A program made the translations under genes and the position numbers. From Croceibacterium_A sp039920345 (lineage in GTDB: Bacteria; Pseudomonadota; Alphaproteobacteria; Sphingomonadales; Sphingomonadaceae): 11,795 bases of DNA. This document shows, piece after piece, positions 6,824 through 11,795 of the stretch; position 1 is the stretch's first letter; every line of letters starts with the position of its first letter. The notes below the pieces were generated by a model. It was not told the DNA's origin. It did no database searches and saw only the letters and a program-made list of their open reading frames with translations. Location: contig JBDSDZ010000131.1 in assembly GCA_039920345.1 (NCBI GenBank), positions 1-11,795 on the forward strand, given 5' to 3'.

Positions 6824-7246
6824 TTGCACCAACCTATCGATCTCGAAGCTCTGTGCGCCGAACGCGGATTGCGGATTACCGACCAGCGCCGGGTGATCGC
6901 ACGCGTCCTTTCGGAAGCCGAAGATCACCCTGACGTGGAAGCTCTGCACGCCCGCGCGGCGGCAATCGATCCGAAGATTTCGATCGCCACCGTCTATCGC
7001 ACCGTGCGCTTGTTCGAAGAAGCCGGCATTCTCGACCGGCACGATTTCGGTGACGGCCGCGCCCGCTATGAAGCCGCGCCCGAAGCCCATCACGATCACC
7101 TGATCGACGTCGAAAGCGGCAAGGTTGTCGAATTCGTCGATCCCGAACTCGAAGCGCTGCAGAAGCAGATTGCCGAAAAGCTCGGCTACCGCCTCGTGGA
7201 CCACCGGATGGAGCTCTACGGCGTGCGCATCGATCGCGAGGACTAA
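6824..7246 (+). CDS. fur: Fur-family metal-responsive transcriptional repressor (Fur/Mur type)
   Basis: A 140-residue dimeric repressor that senses Fe2+ (or Mn2+, as alphaproteobacterial Mur) and represses metal uptake. The N-terminal winged helix (about 1-80) includes LRITDQRRVIARVL and the recognition-helix stretch ISIATVYRTVRLFEEAGI. The metal-sensing motif EAHHDHLIDVESGKVVEF joins the dimerisation domain, which ends LVDHRMELYGVRI. The cysteine pairs of the E. coli type (CLDC) are replaced by DVES, so the structural Cys4 zinc site is absent, as is usual in alphaproteobacteria. The start is TTG at 6824, placed by the family opening and by GGGA six bases upstream; an in-frame TTG at 6803 lies inside the preceding hairpin and is less likely. 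It is followed at once by an acyltransferase gene. Fur versus Mur specificity cannot be decided here. Confidence 0.92.
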   Translation: MHQPIDLEALCAERGLRITDQRRVIARVLSEAEDHPDVEALHARAAAIDPKISIATVYRTVRLFEEAGILDRHDFGDGRARYEAAPEAHHDHLIDVESGKVVEFVDPELEALQKQIAEKLGYRLVDHRMELYGVRIDRED

Positions 7247-7250
7247 ACTG
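7236..7250 (+). promoter_or_regulatory. Shine-Dalgarno inside fur supporting a CTG start for the next gene
   Basis: GCGAGGA (7236-7242) overlaps the last codons of fur and sits five bases before CTG (7248-7250), where the acyltransferase reading frame gains family-like sequence. No ATG, GTG or TTG occurs in frame near this point. The spacing is what a real start would have. Confidence 0.5.
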
Positions 7251-7967
7251 GCCCTACCGCGCCTGCGCACCGGGCTGAGGTGGCTGAGCGCGGGGCTCGG
7301 CTTCCTCATCATCGTGCCGCTCCACGTGCTGTTCAAACTGGTCGGGGTGCGCAACCTCATTCCGCCGATTTTCCTGGGCCTGATGGGCCGCGCAGCGGGC
7401 CTGCGCGTGCGTACCGTGGGCACGCCGATCCCCGGCGCGATGTTCCTCGCCAACCACGAAAGCTGGCTCGACATTCTCGCTCTTGCGGGCACCAGCCGGG
7501 CGATTTTCGTTGCCCACTCGGGGCTCGCCGGGAATGGCGCGCTGAAGTGGCTGTGCGACCAGAACGACACCGTTTTCATCACCCGCGACCGGCGTGGATC
7601 GATCGCAACGCAAGTCGAGCAGGTCCGTGCAGCGCTGGGCGAACGGCCGCTGACGATATTCCCTGAAGGCACCACCAACGACGGCACCGGCCTGCTTCCG
7701 TTTCGTAGCGCACTGCTGTCCGCGGTCGAGCCGCTGGCGGGAGAAGTGCCCATCCAGCCGGTTGCACTCGAGTATACTGATGCCGCCGACGTCTGCTGGT
7801 TCGGCGGCGAACCGGGGATGGACAACGTGCGCAAGATCATGGCGCGGCCGGGCGGTGTGCAGCTGACGATCCATTTTCTTGCGCCCCTGAGCGGCACCGC
7901 GCTGACCAATCGCAAGACCATGACGGCGGCAGCGCAGGCCGCAATCGCGCAGGCCTTGCGGCTTTAA
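7248..7967 (+). CDS. Lysophospholipid acyltransferase, PlsC-like (1-acylglycerol-3-phosphate acyltransferase family)
   Basis: An inner-membrane acyltransferase that transfers a fatty-acyl group to a lysophospholipid such as 1-acylglycerol-3-phosphate, in phospholipid synthesis or remodelling. The product is about 239 residues. It has a basic N-terminus, a membrane segment (WLSAGLGFLIIVPLHVLFKLV, about 12-32), the catalytic HX4D block NHESWLD (H70, D75) and the substrate-binding block FPEGT (138-142). The start is the unusual point: the only in-frame ATG (7125) lies well inside fur and adds 41 residues of no family similarity, and the first in-frame GTG (7314) would cut the membrane segment. 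CTG at 7248 follows GAGGA at five bases and is preferred. Translation probably couples to fur. PlsC itself or an ornithine-lipid acyltransferase (OlsA) are both possible. Confidence 0.88.
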   Translation: MALPRLRTGLRWLSAGLGFLIIVPLHVLFKLVGVRNLIPPIFLGLMGRAAGLRVRTVGTPIPGAMFLANHESWLDILALAGTSRAIFVAHSGLAGNGALKWLCDQNDTVFITRDRRGSIATQVEQVRAALGERPLTIFPEGTTNDGTGLLPFRSALLSAVEPLAGEVPIQPVALEYTDAADVCWFGGEPGMDNVRKIMARPGGVQLTIHFLAPLSGTALTNRKTMTAAAQAAIAQALRL

Positions 7968-8000
7968 CTCAGCGCCGAAATGGCCTAAGGGCGCGGCCCC

Positions 8001-9329
8001 ATGCGACAGAGCGGTTCCCCCCAGACCTTCCGGGTCAAGAGCTTCGGCTGCCAGATGAACGTCTATGACGGCGAACGCATGACGGAACTGCTGGCCGACC
8101 AAGGCATGCGCGCGGTGGACGAGGGCGAAGACGCCGACCTGGTGGTGCTCAACACCTGCCACATCCGCGAAAAGGCGGCCGAGAAAGTCTATTCCGATAT
8201 TGGCCGACTGGTCAAAGCCGGAGGGGACACCCCGCCGATGATCGCGGTGGCGGGCTGTGTGGCGCAGGCGGAAGGCGAGGAAATCATGGCCCGCGCCGGC
8301 GCCGTTGGCGTGGTGGTTGGACCGCAGGCCTATCACCGCTTGCCCGAACTGATCGCGCGGGCCGCGAAGGGCGAGCGGGCGACCGACACCGACATGCCGG
8401 CCGATGCCAAGTTCGCCGCCCTGCCCGCGCGCCGCCGCTCTGCCCCCAGTGCGTTCCTGACAGTGCAGGAAGGGTGCGACAAGTTCTGCACTTACTGCGT
8501 CGTACCCTATACGCGCGGCGCAGAAATATCGCGGTCGTTCAACGCACTGGTCGATGAAGCGCGCACTTTGGTGGAGCACGGCGCGCGCGAGATCACGCTG
8601 CTGGGCCAGAACGTCAACGCGTGGACCGGTCATGACGCCGCGGGGCGCGCAGTCGGCCTCGACGGGTTGATCAACGCGCTCGACAAGCTGCCGGAATTGC
8701 AGCGTATTCGCTACACCACCAGTCATCCCAACGATGTGACCGACGGGCTGATCGAAGCGCATGCCGAAGTCGGCAAGCTAATGCCGTACCTGCACTTGCC
8801 AGTGCAGAGCGGGTCCGACCGGGTGCTCAAGGCGATGAACCGCAGCCACACGGCGGCCAGTTATCTCAAGCTGCTCGACCGCTTCCGCGCCGCCCGGCCA
8901 GACATCGCGCTGAGCGGCGATTTCATTGTCGGCTTCCCCGGCGAGACGGAAGCCGATTTCGCGGACACCCTGCGCCTGGTCGATGCTGTCGGCTATGCCC
9001 AGTCCTTCAGCTTCAAGTACTCGCCGCGCCCGGGAACGCCGGCTGCTTCGATGAGCGACCAGGTGCCGGCAGAGGTAATGGACGAGCGCCTGCAGCGCCT
9101 GCAGGCGGCGCTCAATCGTGACCAGTTGGCCTTCAACCGGGCGAGCGTGGGCCGGCGCTGCTCGGTCTTGGTCGAACGGCGCGGCAAGAAGCCCGGCCAA
9201 TGGCTGGGCAAATCGCCGTGGTTGCAGTCGGTGCTGTTCGATGGCGACAGCGCCGTCGGCGACCTGGTCGAACTCGAGCTGGTCGAAGCCGGTCCCAGGT
9301 CGCTGGTTGGAACTCGCGCGATTACTTGA
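8001..9329 (+). CDS. miaB: tRNA-2-methylthio-N6-dimethylallyladenosine synthase MiaB
   Basis: A radical-SAM methylthiotransferase that converts i6A37 to ms2i6A37 in tRNAs reading UNN codons, using two 4Fe-4S clusters. The 442-residue protein is full length. The N-terminal UPF0004 domain has cluster cysteines C17 (FGCQMN), C53 (NTCHIREKA) and C86 (AGCVAQ). The radical-SAM domain (about 148-375) has the motif C159-x3-C163-x2-C166 (EGCDKFCTYCVVPYTRG). It also carries LLGQNVNAW, the MPYLHLPVQSGSDRVLKAMNR block and GDFIVGFPGETE. A C-terminal TRAM domain (about 376-438) binds tRNA. The ATG at 8001 follows AAGGG about ten bases upstream and lies 33 bases after the acyltransferase stop. Its stop overlaps that of the convergent lipoprotein gene by eight bases. 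Confidence 0.97.
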   Translation: MRQSGSPQTFRVKSFGCQMNVYDGERMTELLADQGMRAVDEGEDADLVVLNTCHIREKAAEKVYSDIGRLVKAGGDTPPMIAVAGCVAQAEGEEIMARAGAVGVVVGPQAYHRLPELIARAAKGERATDTDMPADAKFAALPARRRSAPSAFLTVQEGCDKFCTYCVVPYTRGAEISRSFNALVDEARTLVEHGAREITLLGQNVNAWTGHDAAGRAVGLDGLINALDKLPELQRIRYTTSHPNDVTDGLIEAHAEVGKLMPYLHLPVQSGSDRVLKAMNRSHTAASYLKLLDRFRAARPDIALSGDFIVGFPGETEADFADTLRLVDAVGYAQSFSFKYSPRPGTPAASMSDQVPAEVMDERLQRLQAALNRDQLAFNRASVGRRCSVLVERRGKKPGQWLGKSPWLQSVLFDGDSAVGDLVELELVEAGPRSLVGTRAIT

Positions 9330-9870
9330 TCCGGGTCAGCGGGGTCGCGGCGATCACCTCGCTCGTGGGTTTGTCGATCGGCTGTGCCGGGCTGACGGTC
9401 GGGTTTGCGGGATAACAGGTGCCGTCAAACTGCAAGCGCCGAAATCCAGCAGGCACCCCGCCGCCGGCCACCGTAACCCACAGGTCGCGCCAGCCGTGGC
9501 TGCGCGAATCGAGCACGCCAACCGGGAGCTGGACCACGCTCAGCAAGGTGACCGTGCGCCAGTGGTCGCCTTCTTCCTTGAGCACTGCGAGCGGGCAGCC
9601 GCCGCTTCGACACACCGATGCCCCGCCGACATAGATCAGCATTTCGTCCACCCCGTCGCCATCGAGATCGGCTTTGCCGGACAAGTACAGCAGGAAGCCT
9701 TTGCCGGGATACTGGGCCCGCACCCACGCCTCCGCCTCCGACGGGAAATCGATATCGGCCGGTGCGACACCTGCGGTCGGGCTGGCAGCGGCGCTGGAAG
9801 CCGTCTGGCCCGAGGGCGAGCAGGCTGCGGCGCAGGCCAAGGCGGCGAACAAGAGGAAGCTGCGAAACAT
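9322..9870 (-). CDS. Hypothetical small lipoprotein with an acidic DxDxDG calcium-loop-like motif
   Basis: Not recognised as a named protein. From Met at 9870 it is 182 residues. A short hydrophobic signal (MFRSFLLFAALACAAAC) ends in a lipobox-like stretch with C17 (or C13) as the lipidated cysteine, then a low-complexity Ser/Ala/Thr linker (18-38) typical of lipoproteins. The folded part has DLDGDGVDE (68-76), which resembles an EF-hand or FG-GAP/VCBS calcium loop. It is followed by a Cys-x3-Cys pair (C87, C91) and a beta-rich, glycine-rich tail (VTVAGGG, FRRLQFDGTCYP). An upstream Met at 9897 adds nine residues; Met at 9870 gives the better signal, and a candidate promoter puts +1 there. 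It is the only minus-strand gene between miaB and phoH and overlaps the end of miaB by eight bases. Likely membrane-anchored in the periplasm. Confidence 0.78.
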   Translation of the reverse strand: MFRSFLLFAALACAAACSPSGQTASSAAASPTAGVAPADIDFPSEAEAWVRAQYPGKGFLLYLSGKADLDGDGVDEMLIYVGGASVCRSGGCPLAVLKEEGDHWRTVTLLSVVQLPVGVLDSRSHGWRDLWVTVAGGGVPAGFRRLQFDGTCYPANPTVSPAQPIDKPTSEVIAATPLTRIK

Positions 9871-9876
9871 CGCCCG

Positions 9877-9906
9877 GTCATACGTGAAATGCCACATTCA
9901 GGACAA
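9877..9906 (-). promoter_or_regulatory. Candidate promoter of the lipoprotein gene, placing +1 at its ATG
   Basis: On the minus strand TTGTCC (9906-9901) and TATGAC (9882-9877) are 18 bases apart. The predicted start, seven bases past the -10, is 9870, the A of the preferred ATG. Only a weak GGGCG lies upstream of that ATG. A leaderless transcript is therefore plausible, on motif evidence alone. Confidence 0.33.
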
Positions 9907-9943
9907 TTCGCGCTTTTTCCCCGGCAGTTCGAGGCCCGATAGC

Positions 9944-9971
9944 TTGCCAGTGGAATTGCCTGCCCTATTTT
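9944..9971 (+). promoter_or_regulatory. Candidate promoter of phoH
   Basis: TTGCCA (9944-9949, five of six matches to TTGACA) and TATTTT (9966-9971) are 16 bases apart. Transcription would start near 9978, giving a 19-base leader that carries the strong Shine-Dalgarno AAAGGAG (9987-9993) just before the phoH ATG. The region is the divergent gap between the lipoprotein gene and phoH. Confidence 0.45.
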
Positions 9972-9996
9972 CCGACTCACACCTTGAAAGGAGCGC

Positions 9997-11028
9997 ATGG
10001 CCCGCAAGTCACACCGCATCGATCACGGATCGGTGCTTGCTCATCCCGAAGACCGCCGCGATCATGCCCGGCGCGCCCGGGCAGAAGTCCTGTTCGATGA
10101 CCAGGCCATGCTCGGCGCCCTGTTCGGGGAATTTGACGCTAACCTGGTGCAGATCGAGAACCGGCTCGGGGTGCTGATTGCCGCGCGCGGCAACAAGGTC
10201 CTGGTCGAAGGCACCGAAGACGACGTGGCGCGCGCCCGCGAAGTCCTGATGGCGATGCACCAGCGCCTGCTGACCGGGCAGGAAATGGACGCCGGGACCA
10301 TCGAATCGCTGATCTCGATGTCGAACGAGCCGACGCTGGACGGTATCTTTGCCGGCGACATCGACGGTCCGCCGATCAGTATCCGGACCCGGCGCAAGAC
10401 AATCGTCCCGCGCACCGCGATGCAGGCCGATTACATGCGCCAGCTGGCCAGCCGCGACATCATTTTCGCGCTCGGGCCAGCAGGCACCGGCAAGACTTAT
10501 GTCGCCGTCGCGCAAGCGGTCAGCCAGTTGATGACTGGTAGTGTCCAGCGCCTGATCCTCAGCCGCCCGGCGGTCGAAGCGGGCGAAAAGCTCGGCTTCC
10601 TGCCCGGCGACATGAAAGAGAAAGTCGATCCCTACCTGCGCCCGCTGTACGACGCGCTCTACGATTGCATGCCGCCCGAACAGGTCGACCGGCGCCTCGC
10701 CAGCGGCGAAATCGAAGTCGCCCCGATCGCGTTCATGCGCGGCCGCACGCTGAGCGATGCGTTCGTAATTCTCGATGAAGCGCAGAACACCACCCGCGAG
10801 CAGATGAAGATGTTCCTCACTCGCTTCGGGCAGAACAGCCGGATGGTGGTGTGCGGCGATCCCAAGCAAGTCGATATTCCCGGCGGTTCCAACAACAGCG
10901 GGCTGCACGACGCGGTCAGCCGCCTCGACGGGGTCGACGGCATCAGCGTGGTGCGCTTCGGAGTCGGCGACGTGGTCCGCCATCCGATCGTGGGGCGCAT
11001 TGTCGAGGCCTACGAAGGAAACGAGTAA
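9997..11028 (+). CDS. PhoH-family P-loop ATPase (PhoL/YbeZ type)
   Basis: A cytoplasmic P-loop ATPase of the PhoH/PhoL (YbeZ) family, thought to act with YbeY in RNA or ribosome metabolism. The 343-residue product has an N-terminal KH-like RNA-binding segment (about 48-88), then the PhoH domain. The Walker A motif GPAGTGKT is at 160-167, followed by LILSRPAVEAGEKLGFLPGD (186-205). The Walker B motif is FVILDEAQN (256-264, D260-E261), with CGDPKQVDIP as the sensor region. The ATG follows an excellent Shine-Dalgarno (AAAGGAG, 9987-9993). ybeY begins 34 bases after its stop and corC follows, the widely conserved phoH-ybeY-corC order. Family assignment is certain; the exact biochemical role is unsettled across bacteria. 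Confidence 0.95.
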   Translation: MARKSHRIDHGSVLAHPEDRRDHARRARAEVLFDDQAMLGALFGEFDANLVQIENRLGVLIAARGNKVLVEGTEDDVARAREVLMAMHQRLLTGQEMDAGTIESLISMSNEPTLDGIFAGDIDGPPISIRTRRKTIVPRTAMQADYMRQLASRDIIFALGPAGTGKTYVAVAQAVSQLMTGSVQRLILSRPAVEAGEKLGFLPGDMKEKVDPYLRPLYDALYDCMPPEQVDRRLASGEIEVAPIAFMRGRTLSDAFVILDEAQNTTREQMKMFLTRFGQNSRMVVCGDPKQVDIPGGSNNSGLHDAVSRLDGVDGISVVRFGVGDVVRHPIVGRIVEAYEGNE

Positions 11029-11062
11029 GTGCGCCAGCGCCTGACTGCGAAAGCTGGCTGAA

Positions 11063-11557
11063 GTGGACCTCGACATCGATATCGAAAAGCCTTGGCCGTC
11101 TGCGGAGTGGGACGCGCTGGCGTTATCAGCCGCCGAGGCCGCGGCATCGGTCGCGCCCGAACTCGCTAATCCGCGCCTGACGGCGAGCGTGTTGTTCACA
11201 TCCGACGCGGAAATCCACACCCTCAATCGCGAATGGCGCCAACGCGACAAGCCGACCAATGTCCTGTCATTCCCGATGCTGAGCCGGGCCGAGGTTGTCG
11301 CGTTGCCCCCCGCCGGCCCTCCCGAAATGCTCGGCGATGTCGCCCTCGCTTATGAAACCTGCGCCCGCGAAGCCGCTGAAAAAGGCGTGTCCCTGGCGGA
11401 TCATGCTGCCCACCTGGTGGTTCACGGCTTGCTTCACCTGGCCGGCTATGACCATGAAATATCGAGCGCCGACGCCGACGCGATGGAAGCGCTCGAAACG
11501 AAGGCGCTTGCGGTTTGCGGGATCGGTGACCCATATGGGGATCACGCCGCCTCTTGA
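11063..11557 (+). CDS. ybeY: Endoribonuclease / rRNA maturation factor YbeY
   Basis: A single-strand endoribonuclease that helps mature the 16S rRNA 3' end and takes part in late ribosome quality control. The 164-residue protein shows the upstream family block LNREWRQRDKPTNVLSFPM (54-72), LGDVALAYE (90-98) and the zinc site HGLLHLAGYDH, with H121, H125 and H131 as ligands. The start is GTG at 11063; an in-frame stop at 11042-11044 leaves only CTG (11045 or 11054) as earlier options, and no clear Shine-Dalgarno is present. It sits 34 bases after phoH and 18 before corC, consistent with one operon. Confidence 0.95.
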   Translation: MDLDIDIEKPWPSAEWDALALSAAEAAASVAPELANPRLTASVLFTSDAEIHTLNREWRQRDKPTNVLSFPMLSRAEVVALPPAGPPEMLGDVALAYETCAREAAEKGVSLADHAAHLVVHGLLHLAGYDHEISSADADAMEALETKALAVCGIGDPYGDHAAS

Positions 11558-11575
11558 GGGGAAAGCAGCAGGGCA

Positions 11576-11795
11576 ATGCCCGACAGTTCCAGACCGGGCG
11601 ACTCCCCCAGTGGAGACGCAGACAGTAAACGCAGCAGCTTGTGGACTTCGATCCGCAAATTCTTCGACGAGGACGGCGAAACCTCGCTTCGCGCCCAGAT
11701 CGAAGAAGCGATCGATGACCATGAAGACGAGCAGGCGGCGAGCGACGAATCGCCAGCCAAGGGCGACATGTCTCCGGTCGAGCTCACCATGCTGC
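11576..11795 (+). CDS. corC: CorC/HlyC-type CBS-domain transporter-associated protein, N-terminus (partial)
   Basis: Only the first 73 residues are visible; the gene runs off the right edge. CorC-type proteins carry paired CBS domains and a CorC_HlyC domain and are linked to magnesium and cobalt efflux. Visible here are a Ser/Asp-rich N-terminus, WTSIRKFFDEDGETSLRAQIEEAI (about 23-46), an acidic stretch (HEDEQAASDES) and SPVELTML just before the edge, which matches the entry to the CBS region in alphaproteobacterial members. The ATG at 11576 is 18 bases after the ybeY stop, with purine-rich GAGGGGAAAG upstream. The call rests on these fragments and on the phoH-ybeY-corC gene order; the diagnostic CBS domains are outside the window. 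Confidence 0.8.
   Translation, partial: MPDSSRPGDSPSGDADSKRSSLWTSIRKFFDEDGETSLRAQIEEAIDDHEDEQAASDESPAKGDMSPVELTML

Noticed and set aside
6632..7921. Minus-strand open frame of 429 codons opposite mucR, fur and the acyltransferase
   Set aside because: It crosses three confident genes and a terminator hairpin and shows no family features.
7982..7998. GGCC...GGCC mini-stem around the miaB Shine-Dalgarno
   Set aside because: Four base pairs of a self-complementary tetramer is too little to claim regulation in this composition.
7254..8762. Minus-strand open frame of 502 codons
   Set aside because: It runs opposite the acyltransferase and miaB genes, both of which have complete catalytic motifs; its translation is Arg/Gly/His-rich shadow sequence.
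10009..11259. Minus-strand open frame of 416 codons
   Set aside because: It is antisense to phoH and ybeY, which are certain from Walker and zinc motifs.

Overview
This window looks like ordinary, well-packed core chromosome from a GC-rich alphaproteobacterium, most likely a sphingomonad (Erythrobacteraceae or Sphingomonadaceae). The pointers are a class II DAHP synthase, a MucR/Ros-type regulator with the variant C-D-H-H finger, a Fur lacking the CxxC zinc pairs, and the run miaB / phoH / ybeY / corC. The genus is inferred by eye. I see no mobile element, phage gene, CRISPR array, rRNA or tRNA.

Layout. Bases 1-719 (minus) hold the N-terminal half of class II DAHP synthase, which runs off the left edge. 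Upstream of it on the same strand lies a large secreted tandem M16 zinc peptidase (834-3791), separated by an apparent terminator. Divergent from the peptidase, 3904-6159 (plus) is a tight four-gene operon: an NfuA-type Fe-S carrier, a RutE/HadB-like nitroreductase, TsaB (t6A tRNA modification) and RimI (GNAT acetyltransferase). A 146-base leader then precedes mucR (6306-6746), followed by a GC-rich hairpin and, only 19 bases later, fur (6824-7246). fur is immediately followed by a 1-acylglycerol-3-phosphate acyltransferase-like gene (plsC-like) and miaB. A small lipoprotein gene lies on the minus strand (9322-9870) with its stop codon overlapping that of miaB. phoH, ybeY and the start of corC run rightward to the window edge.

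How the genes fit together. Several products serve translation and RNA maintenance: TsaB (t6A37), MiaB (ms2i6A37), RimI, YbeY (16S rRNA processing and ribosome quality control) and PhoH. Iron and Fe-S biology also recurs: NfuA delivers clusters, MiaB needs two, and Fur senses the metal. The clustering suggests shared physiology but does not prove it.

The most interesting signals are in control of expression rather than in new proteins. The mucR leader can fold so that a 10-base-pair stem buries the mucR Shine-Dalgarno sequence, with two further hairpins inside. The acyltransferase appears to start at CTG behind a good Shine-Dalgarno sequence. fur starts at TTG directly behind a hairpin. nifU and the lipoprotein gene both have candidate -35/-10 elements spaced to give leaderless transcripts. 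No obviously new multi-gene system was found.
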